In this document: positions 45,991-56,097 of the stretch, piece by piece
How the letters are laid out: every line of letters begins with the position of its first letter
Position numbering within the stretch: position 1 is the stretch's first letter
NCBI RefSeq assembly: GCF_000504165.1
Contig: NZ_AYSE01000012.1
Location: 1 to 64,000 of the forward strand
Length of the DNA stretch: 64,000 bases
Direction of reading: 5' to 3'
Source: Bacillus sp. FJAT-14578
Lineage (GTDB): Bacteria; Bacillota; Bacilli; Bacillales; Bacillaceae_H
The notes under the pieces: generated by a model
The model's database searches: none
Told to the model about the DNA's origin: nothing
The model's input: the letters and a program-made list of their open reading frames with translations, nothing else
Position numbers and translations under genes: made by a program

Positions 45991-46981
45991 TGGCCTCAAT
46001 CCCCTCCTCTGTATGTAAGAAGCAGCGTACACGGTGCTTCGCGCCATCTACTTCGTAAAGAAGAGGATCTTCCTGATAACATCGATCACCGGCATACTCG
46101 CAGCGCCCTGCAAAACGACAACCTTTCTTAATGGATCCAGGTTTGGGCACATTTCCTGGAATAGAGTATAAATGCTCCTTCTTATGACGCTTATCTGGAA
46201 CAGACTGAATAAGCCCTTTCGTATACGGGTGCTTCGGGTTTTTAAAAATCGTTTGCACATCCGCCTCTTCTACCACTTTCCCGGCATACATGACCGTGAC
46301 CCGGTCGCACACTTCCGCAACCACACCTAAATCATGCGTAATGAGCATGATGGCCGTATTTAATTTTTCATTCAGCTCCTTCATCAGCTGTAAAATTTGT
46401 GCCTGAATGGTTACATCCAATGCCGTTGTCGGCTCGTCGGCAATGAGCACTTGCGGATCGCAAAGCAAAGCCATTGCAATCATGACACGTTGACGCATGC
46501 CTCCTGATAATTGATGCGGATACTCCCCATACAGTTCTTCCGGTCTTGGAAGCCCCACAAGCTTCAGCATATTGATAACATGTTCTTTCGCTTTCTTTTT
46601 GTCCCATTTTCTATGTATACGGATCGCTTCTGTTAACTGATTGCCAATCGTAAAAAGAGGATTGAGAGAAGTCATCGGTTCCTGGAAAATCATCGCAATG
46701 TCATTTCCTCTTATTTCCCGCATCCTTTTCTCTGATGCTTGGACTAAATCTTCGCCCTTAAAATAAATATGGCCAGAGGTGATTTTACCCGGAGGACTTG
46801 GGATAAGCTGCATGATTGAAAGTGAGGTCACACTTTTCCCGCACCCCGACTCTCCAACAATTCCTAAAATTTCCCCTTCATTTATATGAAAATCCACATG
46901 ATCAACTGCTGGTATTTCGCCTTCATCGGTGAAGAACGATGTATTTAACCCCACTACATCAAGTACCTTCTTTTTCGTCAC
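45965..46981 (-). CDS. Peptide ABC importer ATPase (DppD/OppD-like)
   Basis: The first gene of the transporter operon, about 338 aa. It has Walker [10 protein letters not shown], the signature [14 protein letters not shown], Walker [13 protein letters not shown] and the C-terminal cysteine motif [14 protein letters not shown]. The start is uncertain. A GTG after GGATGTGAGAAA seems best, and a TTG five codons earlier lacks a ribosome site. Confidence 0.88.
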   Translation of the reverse strand: MTKKKVLDVVGLNTSFFTDEGEIPAVDHVDFHINEGEILGIVGESGCGKSVTSLSIMQLIPSPPGKITSGHIYFKGEDLVQASEKRMREIRGNDIAMIFQEPMTSLNPLFTIGNQLTEAIRIHRKWDKKKAKEHVINMLKLVGLPRPEELYGEYPHQLSGGMRQRVMIAMALLCDPQVLIADEPTTALDVTIQAQILQLMKELNEKLNTAIMLITHDLGVVAEVCDRVTVMYAGKVVEEADVQTIFKNPKHPYTKGLIQSVPDKRHKKEHLYSIPGNVPKPGSIKKGCRFAGRCEYAGDRCYQEDPLLYEVDGAKHRVRCFLHTEEGIEANGGIVTTS

Positions 46982-46996
46982 TTTCTCACATCCCAA

Positions 46997-47452
46997 AGTT
47001 GGTTTATTTTTTAAAATAATTATAATATTTTATATTTTTAGAGTATACATTCTATTCTGAAAAAATTAAAGAGGAATTGTGTAAAATTACCTGTTTTTTT
47101 ATCTACAAATTTTTACAAAAACACCAAAAATCTTATAGAATCTTGATGTGCGTAAGGCTAATCTTGCAAGGTTATATTTTATAAAACGCTTACATTTATA
47201 GACATTTTAAAAAAACCTTCTTTATAGGGAGGATAAGAAGATCTTTTTCTTATGGAATTTATCTTTTGAATATAATGTCTTTCTATTTTTAAATTCTTTT
47301 CTAAGAAGTTGGAACGATATTATAAAAAAATTTCCATCTTCCTTTCCTTTCCTTGCCTTTCTGTTAGCACCATTAAACAAAGTGGTTGATTTTCATTCCT
47401 TATGATGTTCATACAAATGGCTGCATAGTGAATATCGCTCATTGCTTATAAT
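46997..47452. other. Gene-free AT-rich gap upstream of the peptide transporter
   Basis: It holds a -10-like TATAAT near 47025-47030 with no clear -35. I see no operator and no RNA gene. Confidence 0.4.
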
Positions 47453-47454
47453 AA

Positions 47455-47497
47455 AAAGAAGCCCCAAACAACATGATTTCCGTTGTTTGAGACCTCT
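47455..47497 (-). terminator. ygaD terminator
   Basis: On the minus strand the stem CAAACAAC / GTTGTTTG is followed by GGGGCTTCTTTTTATT. Confidence 0.65.
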
Positions 47498-47505
47498 CCA
47501 TCGCT

Positions 47506-49257
47506 TTAATCCGTATCGAGTTGCTGCACCGTAAATAATTGGTGATAGTGACCTTTTTTATTCATTAACTCTTCATGGGTACCCATTTCAACAATCTTTC
47601 CGTATTCTAACAGAACAATACGATCCACATGGGTAATCGTTGATAATCGGTGAGCGACAATAAAGGTCGTTCGATCTTTTGCCAGCTCTTCCAGCGCTTC
47701 TTGAATGAGATGCTCACTCTCTAGATCAAGTGCGGAGGTCGCTTCATCAAAAATAAGAATCGGAGGATTTTTCAAAAAGACTCTGGCAATGGCAATACGC
47801 TGTTTTTGACCTCCGGATAGTTTAACTCCCCTCTCGCCGACTTTAGTATCATATCCCTCAGATAAATTCAAAATAAAGTCGTGGGCATTGGCGGCTTTAG
47901 CTGCTTGAATCACTTCTTCTTCCGTAGCATTGGGTTTTCCCATTAAAATATTTTCTCTTACAGATTCACTGAATAAAACCGTATCCTGTAGGACTAAACC
48001 AATTTTATCTCTTAGACTTCGAACCCTGTAATCCCGTATATCATGATGATCCATTAAAATTCTTCCTTCTGTTACATCATAAAAACGGGGGATTAAGCTG
48101 ATGAGTGTTGATTTTCCACCCCCGCTCATTCCAACAAATGCTATAGACTGCCCCTGCTCAACATGAAGATCGATACCGCTCAGCACATCCATTTCATCTT
48201 TTTCATATGAAAAAGATACGTTCTCAAACGTTACATCTCCTTTTAACTCTTTACACTCGATTGCATCATGTTTATCGGTTATATCATACTTTTCATCAAT
48301 CAACTCAAACACACGATCCATTGAAGCGAAGGATTGGGTAAGAGTCGTGGAGGAGTTCACCAACCTGCGCAGTGGATTGTAGAGGCGGTCAATATATGCG
48401 ATGAATGCAATCATCGTCCCAACAGTCAAATCCCCCTGAATCACTTGCCAGGCTGCATATCCAATGACGAGCAGCGGCGCCACATCAGTAATCGTATTGA
48501 CGACAGCAAACGTCTTAGCGTTCCAGCTTGTATGCTCGAGAGCCTTTTCCAGGAAGTTACGATTTTGCTTATTGAACCGGACTTGTTCATGTTCTTCGAT
48601 TGCAAAACTTTTGATAACCGAGATTCCTTGCACTCTTTCGTGCAAATGTCCTTGCACTTCAGCGAGAGCTTGGGACCGCACACGTGTTAAATGGCGTAAA
48701 CGTCCGTAAAAGTATTTAACGGAAAAGGCATAGAAAGGGAGCAGGATAAGCGAGACAATTGTTAAGGGGATATCCATCGTGAACATAATGCCTACCGCAA
48801 TGACAATAGTGATCGTATCAAGCCACACATTCATCAATCCGGTAATGACAAATGATTTTGTCTGTTCCACATCATTCACAATCCGGGAGATGACTTCCCC
48901 TGCACGTGTATTCGAATAATAGCGCAAGCTTAACTTTTGAAGATGATCGAACAGTTTATCGCGAATATCATATAGCACTTTACTTCCAACCCACTGGGCA
49001 TAATATTGACGGTAATATTCAATCGGCGGCCTTAAAATGACAAACACCACAAACATGATTCCCATAATGGTTGCCAGTTCTTTGGTCTTTTCAGCAGAAG
49101 AAAGACCGGCTTGATTCACGATATCATCAATTACGTATTTCAATAAAACGGGAATCAAAAGAGGAATTCCAAATTTGAGAATTCCAATAATAACGGTTCC
49201 GACTATTTGCCACTTATATGGCTTTACAAACTGCAAATAACGTCTTACAGTGCTCAG
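47506..49257 (-). CDS. ygaD: YgaD, homodimeric ABC exporter with fused membrane and ATPase domains
   Basis: It has a six-helix transmembrane domain (about residues 15-310 of the protein) and an ATPase domain with Walker [10 protein letters not shown], signature [15 protein letters not shown], Walker [14 protein letters not shown] and the AHRLSTI histidine. This is the layout of MsbA/BmrA-like exporters. No ATG, GTG or TTG lies close to the expected start. A CTG (49255-49257) has AAGGGGG 8 nt before it and would begin (L)[15 protein letters not shown], a normal N-terminus. The open frame extends 21 codons further into repeat-derived DNA. The CTG start is inference. Confidence 0.85.
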   Translation of the reverse strand: MSTVRRYLQFVKPYKWQIVGTVIIGILKFGIPLLIPVLLKYVIDDIVNQAGLSSAEKTKELATIMGIMFVVFVILRPPIEYYRQYYAQWVGSKVLYDIRDKLFDHLQKLSLRYYSNTRAGEVISRIVNDVEQTKSFVITGLMNVWLDTITIVIAVGIMFTMDIPLTIVSLILLPFYAFSVKYFYGRLRHLTRVRSQALAEVQGHLHERVQGISVIKSFAIEEHEQVRFNKQNRNFLEKALEHTSWNAKTFAVVNTITDVAPLLVIGYAAWQVIQGDLTVGTMIAFIAYIDRLYNPLRRLVNSSTTLTQSFASMDRVFELIDEKYDITDKHDAIECKELKGDVTFENVSFSYEKDEMDVLSGIDLHVEQGQSIAFVGMSGGGKSTLISLIPRFYDVTEGRILMDHHDIRDYRVRSLRDKIGLVLQDTVLFSESVRENILMGKPNATEEEVIQAAKAANAHDFILNLSEGYDTKVGERGVKLSGGQKQRIAIARVFLKNPPILIFDEATSALDLESEHLIQEALEELAKDRTTFIVAHRLSTITHVDRIVLLEYGKIVEMGTHEELMNKKGHYHQLFTVQQLDTD

Positions 49258-49261
49258 AAAG

Positions 49262-49340
49262 CATTCCCCCTTGAGCGGAAAACCTAAGAAAAGCGCAAGC
49301 GCCCTGTTTAGCCCCGACAAGCGCTGGAGCTGGACAACTC
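49262..49340. repeat. Remnant of a known Bacillus-type dispersed repeat (family C)
   Basis: The minus strand contains TTGTCCAGCTCCAGCGCTTG, then CGGGGCTAAACAGGGCGCTT and GCGCTTTTCTTAGG. I recall this phrase from many Bacillus intergenic repeats. The usual central part is missing. Its end supplies the DNA upstream of the ygaD start. Confidence 0.55.
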
Positions 49341-49362
49341 CTCTTTTTACCCACTTAAAAGC

Positions 49363-49592
49363 GGCTGTCCCATAAAGGAAACTTCCATCGGTGGGGGTCT
49401 CCCTTCATCCCCAACCGATGGTTAGTTAGGCCCGCACGATGCGGGTCACACAGACGTTGCCGCAGGACGCGGCGATGTTAGTCTGTGTTCTTTTATTTGG
49501 GCTTTTACGGGTAGTTTATCCCCCACTTAAACTTTCGCGATTACGCCAAGTTTTGAAATCGGGTTCTTACTGCCCGTTAGTGAGGGATAAGT
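49363..49592. repeat. Family B repeat, full copy inserted in a family A element (B4)
   Basis: The first 13 bases, GGCTGTCCCATAA, are the left end of family A. Then comes a complete family B: AAGGAAACTTCCATCGGTGG hairpin, CCCGCACGATGCGGG, GCCGC-AGGAC-GCGGC, and the right end TTACTGCCCGTTAGTGAGGG. The rest of the A element resumes after it. Confidence 0.75.
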
Positions 49593-49732
49593 TCTAAACA
49601 GGCCGCAAAAATAATTTTTACTAAAAGGACCCGTCACTGAATCCTTGCTTTTACGGGATTCTCATGAAGGGTCCTTTCAGGAGAATGGCTCAAAAGGTAT
49701 GTTTTTCAACCATTTGAGTCATCCTCTTCGGC
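49593..49732. repeat. Family A repeat, right part of an interrupted copy (A4)
   Basis: It contains ATTTTTACTAAAAGGACC, hairpin 1 (GGACCCGTCA / TGAAGGGTCC) and hairpin 2 (AATGGCTCAAAAGG / CCATTTGAGTCATC). It ends about 6 bp before the ygaC stop. Confidence 0.8.
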
Positions 49733-49737
49733 TAGAC

Positions 49738-50271
49738 TTAAGGATTCCGGTAAGTTAAATATCGCTCATACCAAGTATCAATAAAATCAGGTGCAAAAGG
49801 TCCTTTTCGCTGGCGAATCCAATTTTTTAATGTTTCTACATTTTCATGTAAAATACGATCAATCACATCCGGATAATTCATTTGCTGGCGATGGCGTTCA
49901 TATTCGTCTTCGTCCAGCAGTACATATGTCATATCCGGGAAAACCTTAATATCCAAATCATAGTCAATATACTTCAATGCTTCCTCATCATGAATGAACG
50001 GCGAGCTAATGTTGCAATAATAATAAATGCCGTCTTCCCTGAGCATTCCAATAATGTTAAACCAATAGTTCGCGTGAAAATAACAAATGGCTGGTTCACG
50101 GGTAATCCACGTCCGCCCATCTGACTCCGTTACAACTGTACGGTCATTGCCGCCTATCACCATACTTCTGGAACCTTTTAAAATAGTCGTGGCATCCCAT
50201 ATACGGTGTATTTTCCCATTATGTTTATAGCTATGTATTTGAATTGTTTCTCCTTCGATGGGAAAGCCCAT
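49738..50271 (-). CDS. ygaC: YgaC, DUF402 protein
   Basis: This 177-aa protein of the DUF402/FomD-like family matches B. subtilis YgaC in position. The family core is visible in YYCNISSPF and [21 protein letters not shown], which holds the acidic metal-binding residues of nucleoside-diphosphate-phosphatase-like members. GGGGAGTAAAA lies before the ATG. Enzymatic role in the cell is not established from the sequence. Confidence 0.88.
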   Translation of the reverse strand: MGFPIEGETIQIHSYKHNGKIHRIWDATTILKGSRSMVIGGNDRTVVTESDGRTWITREPAICYFHANYWFNIIGMLREDGIYYYCNISSPFIHDEEALKYIDYDLDIKVFPDMTYVLLDEDEYERHRQQMNYPDVIDRILHENVETLKNWIRQRKGPFAPDFIDTWYERYLTYRNP

Positions 50272-50440
50272 TTTTACTCCCCTACTTTCCTTTAGCGCTT
50301 TCTAAACCTCCGACGTACAGGACATCGCGCTTTTAGAATATGTTCGTTTATTAATCCGTCATAATATAAATCTTAGCATGTATATGTCGTTTTTTCCCTA
50401 TTTATATTATTATAGCGATTTTAGAGCCAATTTAAAACAA

Positions 50441-50597
50441 AGAGGATGGGTCAAAAGGGAAAAAGAAACCCTTTTAATCCATCCTCGGAAAAGACCCCGT
50501 CATGAAAACCCAGTAAGACCAAGGGGTTTTGTGATGGGATCCTTCAGTAAAAATCAGTTCTTGCGATTGACTAAAGACTTTTGAACCAGCCTCTTAT
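50441..50597. repeat. Family A repeat, inverted copy (A5)
   Basis: Hairpin 2 is GAGGATGGGTCAAAAGGG / CCCTTTTAATCCATCCTC. Hairpin 1 is AGACCCCGTCATG with a diverged partner. The complement ends in AGAGGCTGGTTCAAAAGTC, matching the left end of other copies. It lies between ygaB and ygaC. Confidence 0.8.
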
Positions 50598-50650
50598 CAC
50601 GATATGCAAATGAGATCGCTCTTGTAAACAGTTCCAAAAACAAAGCTCCA

Positions 50651-50896
50651 TTATGATACAGTCGCTTGATACGTTTTAATGATTTCAGCGGTCTGTTCCT
50701 CAAAAGTCCTTTGAATTTCCCTTAACTGTATTTTCATGGAGGTAATTTCTTCACGAACGCTCTTTAGTTGGGCTTCCTCTTGCAGCTTTTGAAGTTCAAA
50801 TTCGATTTCCTGACACCGCTCAATTTCGGATTGCAAGAAAAGTAACTGATCCATCGTTTCTAACTGTTGGCCCACCAATAGATCGAAATGACTCAT
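50651..50896 (-). CDS. ygaB: YgaB, small coiled-coil protein
   Basis: The 81-aa protein is almost fully helical and coiled-coil-like (LLFLQSEIERCQEIEFEL, then LKSVREEITSMKIQLREI). It matches YgaB by length and place between ygaC and sspE. I chose the ATG that follows GGAGGGAGAAAAAA; an ATG-led frame six codons longer would start inside the ribosome site. No function is known to me. Confidence 0.8.
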   Translation of the reverse strand: MSHFDLLVGQQLETMDQLLFLQSEIERCQEIEFELQKLQEEAQLKSVREEITSMKIQLREIQRTFEEQTAEIIKTYQATVS

Positions 50897-51141
50897 TTTT
50901 TTCTCCCTCCTCACACACTTTCAGCACCATATCTTTACCGTACTTACATTCTTGTTCCAATGCGTTGAATCCTTTGACGAGATATGTAGACTTTCAAGAA
51001 GTTTTGTCGCTCTCGTTACTTTCATAAGAAATCAGCGACCCGTCTTCCAACTAAAAACAGCCATCCCTTGCGGCTAACTTCGAAATCCATGCCATCCATG
51101 ATTCTTCATGGACCACGACAGTACAAGTTTGGACGCACTGA

Positions 51142-51178
51142 AAAAAGGTACTCCCTGCGAATGAGGAAGTACCTTTTT
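51142..51178. terminator. sspE terminator
   Basis: The stem AAAAAGGTACT / AGTACCTTTTT has a mismatched 15-nt loop, just after the sspE stop on the minus strand. Confidence 0.8.
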
Positions 51179-51188
51179 GGTTAGTCAA

Positions 51189-51386
51189 TTAAGAATTTTG
51201 TTGTTTTTTTGCTTGCGCTTGAGCATTTTGCTGTTTCACTTCTTGTACGTTAGTTTCAGAAGCGAATTCAGTGCCGAATTGGCCTGCTGCACCTGCACTT
51301 GCAGATTGAGCATTTTGTTGTTTTACTTTTTGTACGCTAGTACCAGAAACTGTTTTGTTAGCTTGGTTTTGAAAGTTGTTTGCCAT
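51189..51386 (-). CDS. sspE: SspE, gamma-type small acid-soluble spore protein
   Basis: The 65-aa protein is rich in Gln, Asn and Ala and carries two similar segments. They are VQKVKQQNAQSASAG and VQEVKQQNAQAQAKK, with EFASETN between them as the germination protease cleavage region. It serves as an amino acid store in the forespore. GGAGGTGATTAACA precedes the ATG, and a likely sigma-G promoter lies directly upstream. B. subtilis SspE is similar but longer. Confidence 0.93.
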   Translation of the reverse strand: MANNFQNQANKTVSGTSVQKVKQQNAQSASAGAAGQFGTEFASETNVQEVKQQNAQAQAKKQQNS

Positions 51387-51408
51387 TGTTAATCACCTCC
51401 ACGACAAT

Positions 51409-51439
51409 TAATCTGCCCCGGAGATAAATGAACTATCCA
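51409..51439 (-). promoter_or_regulatory. Likely sigma-G/sigma-F promoter of sspE
   Basis: The minus strand has TGGATA and CAGATTA separated by 18 bp, close to the forespore consensus TGMATA / CATACTA, about 25 bp before the start codon. Confidence 0.5.
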
Positions 51440-51452
51440 TAAAATTTTTTCT

Positions 51453-52214
<762 letters not shown>

Positions 52215-52279
52215 TTAAAATTCCATAGTTACTTATATTGTATAGGAAACAAGCTTTTTTGCCAAAATAAAGCGAAACG

Positions 52280-52479
52280 AGCCATGAACGGGATTTTTAC
52301 GTTCATGGTTAGTTAGACTCGCACGATGCGGGTCACACAGACGTTGCCGCAGGACGTGGCGATGTTAGTCTGTGTTCCTTTATTTGGGCTGTTACGGGCA
52401 GTTTATCCCCCACTTAAGCTTCTCTAATGAATCTAAGCTTTGAAATGGGGGTCTTACTGCCCGTTAATGCGGGATAAAA
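52280..52479. repeat. Family B repeat, full copy (B5)
   Basis: It has the first hairpin CCATGAACG / CGTTCATGG (different from other copies yet still paired), GCACGATGCGGG, and the AGGAC-loop hairpin in CACAGACG...AGTCTGTG. The right end is ACTGCCCGTTAATGCGGGAT. It lies between fabL and yfhS. Confidence 0.85.
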
Positions 52480-52520
52480 AAAATGGCACGGGTATCTTAC
52501 TAAATAGAGGTGAGCAATAC

Positions 52521-52745
52521 ATGTATGTAGATCGTGATATGACAGAATTGTCTATGACTTCGAAGCAGGAATGGAAAGACAGTGAATTACAATATTTTCA
52601 TCATTCACTCCAACAAATGGTTCCTTATTTGAATGCAGAAGGCCAAAGCATCCATCGTGAGATTGTAAAGGAGATTGAAGCGAGGGGCGGCATGAAACGC
52701 CAAGAAGCAGATTACACTCATAGCACAAAAATTTCCTATGATTAA
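52521..52745 (+). CDS. yfhS: YfhS-like small protein
   Basis: The 74-aa protein lies between fabL and mutY, exactly where B. subtilis has yfhS, with the same length. It has no membrane segment. It contains DSELQYFHHSLQQMVPYLN, followed by a charged helix. GAGGTGAGCAATAC gives the start. A repeat copy ends just upstream. Function is unknown, and a sporulation link is only by neighbourhood. Confidence 0.75.
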   Translation: MYVDRDMTELSMTSKQEWKDSELQYFHHSLQQMVPYLNAEGQSIHREIVKEIEARGGMKRQEADYTHSTKISYD

Positions 52746-52798
52746 TAAGTCACTAAAAACTTTGATATGACTAGACCTTGATGAAGGTTCATTTTCAT

Positions 52799-52843
52799 GA
52801 AGCGTCTTCCAAAGGGTGTTTCTCACCCTTTGGAAGACGCTTC
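52799..52843. terminator. Bidirectional terminator between yfhS and mutY
   Basis: A 20-bp perfect stem (GAAGCGTCTTCCAAAGGGTG and complement) with a 5-nt loop overlaps the last codons of mutY. It may be derived from a family A hairpin. Confidence 0.85.
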
Positions 52844-53926
52844 TTTAAAGGCCTTTAAAATATTTTGATGGGAAACCGGAAAAGCGTAATCTTTTAATTC
52901 CTCAAATGTTACTTTTTTGATGGCGGGCGTTTCTTCAACCTCTGAATCCAACGTCCCTCGATAAACTTGTATATTCCATACAAGGTGGGAGAAAACATGC
53001 TGAATGGCCGCAAACGGCTCGTGCAATGATACTTTAACACGGTAATCTGTCCATACATAAGCCCTAAATTGTTCCTGTTCTGAACCTGCTCCTTCTGCCA
53101 TTTCCACATTAGGAAATTCCCATAAATTCGCCAGCAAGCCTTTTCCCGGCCGTTTATGAATCAACACTTTCCCTTCTTGATCAGTTAACACAGCGGCCGT
53201 GAGTTGAACCGTCTTAGAGGATTTCTTTTTGGATTTGACAGGAAGTTCTGTCTGTACTCCTTCATGAAAAGCCCGGCAATGCTCACGTACAGGGCATAAT
53301 AAACAAGAAGGAGATGTTGGCGTACAAACAATGGCACCTAGTTCCATTAATCCTTGATTAAAATAAGAAGGGTTGTCTTTAGAAATGATGAGGCGGACCA
53401 CATCTTCAAATAACTTCCTTGTTTTCGGTTTGGCAATATCCTCCCAAATGGAAAGAATACGGGAGAGAACCCTCATCACATTTCCATCTACCGCCGGTTC
53501 TGGAATTCCATATGCAATACTTAAAACGGCTCCTGTTGTATAAGGCCCTACTCCTTTAAGCTTTGAAATTTCTGCAGGCGTATTCGGTACTGTTCCTCCA
53601 TACTGTTCTTGTACTTCTTTTACTGCTGACTGTAAATTACGAACGCGCGAATAATAGCCGAGCCCTTCCCATGCTTTTAGTACTTTTTCTTCATCTGCAT
53701 TAGCTAAACTTTCAAGGGAAGGAAACTGTTCGATAAAATTGTTGAAATAAGGAATGACTGTATCTACTCTTGTTTGCTGCAACATGACTTCAGATACCCA
53801 TACCTTATAAGGATCTTGATTTTCTCTCCACGGCAAAATCCGCTGTTCTTGTTCAAACCATGAAATGAGATCATCCTGAAACTGATTTATGTTAAAATGA
53901 TTTACAATATCTTTACTTTGTTTCAC
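52823..53926 (-). CDS. mutY: MutY, adenine DNA glycosylase
   Basis: The 367-aa enzyme removes adenine mispaired with 8-oxoguanine. Catalytic Glu is in [14 protein letters not shown] and Asp in [13 protein letters not shown]. The helix-hairpin-helix is [14 protein letters not shown]. The 4Fe-4S cysteines are C-x6-C-x2-C-x5-C in [19 protein letters not shown]-terminal NUDIX-like 8-oxoG recognition domain follows (about 235-360). It starts with GTG after GGAGGATATAAC. It diverges from yfhP. Confidence 0.95.
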   Translation of the reverse strand: MKQSKDIVNHFNINQFQDDLISWFEQEQRILPWRENQDPYKVWVSEVMLQQTRVDTVIPYFNNFIEQFPSLESLANADEEKVLKAWEGLGYYSRVRNLQSAVKEVQEQYGGTVPNTPAEISKLKGVGPYTTGAVLSIAYGIPEPAVDGNVMRVLSRILSIWEDIAKPKTRKLFEDVVRLIISKDNPSYFNQGLMELGAIVCTPTSPSCLLCPVREHCRAFHEGVQTELPVKSKKKSSKTVQLTAAVLTDQEGKVLIHKRPGKGLLANLWEFPNVEMAEGAGSEQEQFRAYVWTDYRVKVSLHEPFAAIQHVFSHLVWNIQVYRGTLDSEVEETPAIKKVTFEELKDYAFPVSHQNILKAFKEASSKG

Positions 53927-54103
53927 GTTATATCCTCCGAGGTATTACTATAATATAATGTAGCCCTTCAATCAGCCCGGTTTTACTATCTGTTAGAGAG
54001 GGAATAAACTATCTTATATAGTTTAATTAAAGATAAAAAAATTTACTAATAATAAGATGAACATTCGCGAGGTAATCAATATCATAAAAAGGAGGTTGTG
54101 CCT

Positions 54104-55084
54104 TTGGATACTGGTACTCATATTACGATGGGTATTGCATTAGGAGGACTGGCTACCCTTGATCCGGTTGCAGCATCACATCCCGCTACCGCTCAAGCGA
54201 TCATGGTCGGAGCCATTGCCGGATCCCTTGCGCCTGATTTGGATACCATTTTAAAATTGCAAAATAATGCCACATACATTCGCAATCACCGCGGTATTAC
54301 CCATTCTATCCCGGCCGTCATGCTATGGCCGTTACTAATTATTTTAATTGTTACATTCTTTTTTCCAACCGCCAATCTTTTACATTTGTGGGCATGGACA
54401 TTCACAGCTGTTATCCTTCATGTGTTTGTAGATATTTTTAATGCATATGGAACACAAGCACTCCGGCCTTTTACAAAAAAGTGGATTGCACTGGGCATTA
54501 TTAATACGTTCGATTCTTTTATTTTCCTCGTTCATATCGCAGGAATTATCGCTTGGGGATTAGGTGCCCATCCCGGTTATACATTTTTGATCGTCTACGC
54601 CATTCTTGTGATATATTATATCGTACGCTTTCGAATGCAAAGAAACGTGGCTAAGGCTGTGCACGCAAAAATCCCGCATGTCACAAGCCTCATCATTTCG
54701 CCAACGCTTCGCTTTTCTCATTGGCATTTAGCGATTACGGCAAAAAATCATTTTTATGTGGGACGCGCCGTTAAAAACAAAATTATCGTTTACGATCAGT
54801 TCGATAAGGTGCCGATTCCGGAATCGGATATTATCGATGCGGCAAAGGAAGATCATAATTTATCCGCGTTTCTCTCTTTTTCCCCTGTTTACCGGTGGGA
54901 AATTGAGGAATATAACGATCATATCGAAGTCCGATTTATCGATTTGCGTTACAGAAGCAAGGACTACTATCCATTTGTGGCCGTTGTTCAGCTTGATCAT
55001 GACTTAAATATCATTTGTTCTTACACCGGGTGGATTTTCAGCGAACAAAAACTGCGCAAAAAACTGGATTATTTGCCTAACTAA
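54104..55084 (+). CDS. yfhP: YfhP, membrane-bound YdjM-type metal-dependent hydrolase
   Basis: The 326-aa protein begins DTGTHITMGIALGGLATLDP and has the family metal-site text APDLDTILKL and NHRGITHSIPA near residues 45-75, with four or five membrane segments. I start at TTG, 8 nt after GGAGG. A GTG two codons upstream is only 2 nt from the ribosome site. It is the YdjM/DUF457 family. A role as sporulation regulator has been reported for the B. subtilis gene, but this is not visible here. Confidence 0.88.
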   Translation: MDTGTHITMGIALGGLATLDPVAASHPATAQAIMVGAIAGSLAPDLDTILKLQNNATYIRNHRGITHSIPAVMLWPLLIILIVTFFFPTANLLHLWAWTFTAVILHVFVDIFNAYGTQALRPFTKKWIALGIINTFDSFIFLVHIAGIIAWGLGAHPGYTFLIVYAILVIYYIVRFRMQRNVAKAVHAKIPHVTSLIISPTLRFSHWHLAITAKNHFYVGRAVKNKIIVYDQFDKVPIPESDIIDAAKEDHNLSAFLSFSPVYRWEIEEYNDHIEVRFIDLRYRSKDYYPFVAVVQLDHDLNIICSYTGWIFSEQKLRKKLDYLPN

Positions 55085-55147
55085 GAAAACAATCTCTTAC
55101 AGGTAGATAAATGGCTTCTTTAAGCCCATAAGGCGAAAAATATAAAA

Positions 55148-55206
55148 CAAATGAACCCTCTTCTCAATCCTGTAGAAGACGGTTCATTTGTTACTTCCTT
55201 TTTTTA
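55148..55206 (+). terminator. yfhP terminator
   Basis: An imperfect long hairpin (CAAATGAACC / GGTTCATTTG with an inner CTTCT / AGAAG) is followed by TTACTTCCTTTTTTT. Confidence 0.75.
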
Positions 55207-55473
55207 ATGAGTGAGGTGATCATTTCGGTTAATTAAATGTTTATATTTAGGATTTTCCGTTTTCATTTCATGCAAAACAGGACCATACTGCTCAATCCAG
55301 CGTCTTACAATTTGTTCCGTCATTTCTGGACCGCGGTATTTCCGCCCCGCTCTTGCATAAGTGCTTTCAAAATCCTCCCACATCAGTTCAATCCATGTCC
55401 GAGCTTGTGCATAAGACAATTTCTCGTTCTTCTCCACCAATAAATCTGTAAGTCGTTTAAATGTATCCTCCAT
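55204..55473 (-). CDS. yfhJ: YfhJ, WVELL-family protein
   Basis: The 89-aa protein contains RTWIELMWEDFESTYARAGR, the family signature (W-[VI]-E-L-[LM]-W-E-D-F-E). It matches YfhJ by length and location. I start at the ATG preceded by GAGGTGAAAAAT; the open frame extends 25 codons upstream without a ribosome site. Function unknown. Confidence 0.88.
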   Translation of the reverse strand: MEDTFKRLTDLLVEKNEKLSYAQARTWIELMWEDFESTYARAGRKYRGPEMTEQIVRRWIEQYGPVLHEMKTENPKYKHLINRNDHLTH

Positions 55474-55604
55474 ATTTTTCACCTCTTTTACCAATATTGT
55501 TTCAGGAATTTTACACATAGCGACTCGCTTTTGAATCATACTAATCATGCGTGCCTGAAAAGTGCACGTATCGAATAAACCCTCTTAAAAAGGAGAGGAT
55601 TACC

Positions 55605-55763
55605 ATGAGGAATAAAGAAAACGGTTTTCCAAACCAGCATACCCAGAAATTTGAAGGTGAACCAAGAGCAAAAGCAGAATTCGCCTCTAAACGAGCAAAC
55701 GGTACAATCAATACACACCCACAAGAAAGAATGCGTGCTTCTAATCAACGAACAGACGAATAG
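55605..55763 (+). CDS. sspK: SspK, minor small acid-soluble spore protein
   Basis: The 52-aa protein ([11 protein letters not shown], ending [13 protein letters not shown]) matches SspK of B. subtilis in length and place next to yfhJ. It is expected in the spore core. AGGAGAGGATTACC gives the ATG. It is probably made under sigma-G, although the promoter is not clear. A second short spore-type gene follows. Confidence 0.9.
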   Translation: MRNKENGFPNQHTQKFEGEPRAKAEFASKRANGTINTHPQERMRASNQRTDE

Positions 55764-55792
55764 AAAAGCAAATCACGTTGGAGGTGTTTCGT

Positions 55793-55954
55793 TTGGGCCA
55801 AAACACAAACAAAAAATTTTTTGATAACCGACATTCTAATCCGTTTCAACAACCATGGGCAAACCCAAAACATGCTCATGCACAAGTAAACGGGCAAACG
55901 CAGCAAACTCAAGATTTAATTATTTTACAACATGAAACCCGAAAACGGTCTTAA
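55793..55954 (+). CDS. YpzG-like small protein starting with TTG
   Basis: A 53-codon frame starts at TTG, 6-7 nt after GGAGGTG, and encodes a protein with NPFQQPWANPKHAHAQVNG and TQDLIILQHETRKRS. I recognise this as the YpzG-like pattern (NPF..WANPKHA..QVNGET) of small Bacillus proteins. It lies 29 bp after sspK, so it is probably co-expressed in sporulation. Family membership is from memory. Confidence 0.7.
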   Translation: MGQNTNKKFFDNRHSNPFQQPWANPKHAHAQVNGQTQQTQDLIILQHETRKRS

Positions 55955-56011
55955 CATTTTTTTCTGAAAATGAGTGTGACGAAAAATTCTTTTTAAGTCA
56001 CATGAGAAAAT

Positions 56012-56054
56012 GGGCCGCTAGCAAAATCAAGTCGATTTGATGGCGGCCCTTTTT
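56012..56054 (+). terminator. Terminator after the sspK gene pair
   Basis: The hairpin GGGCCGC / GCGGCCC encloses a second inner stem (AAATCAAG-type) and is followed by TTTTTCT. Confidence 0.8.
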
Positions 56055-56097
56055 CTACTTACATAACCAATACGTACCTGTTACTCTGTACAGATTC

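Noticed and set aside
47040..47080. CodY box before the peptide transporter
   Set aside because: The best match (CTATTCTGAAAAAATT) has about five mismatches to the CodY consensus.
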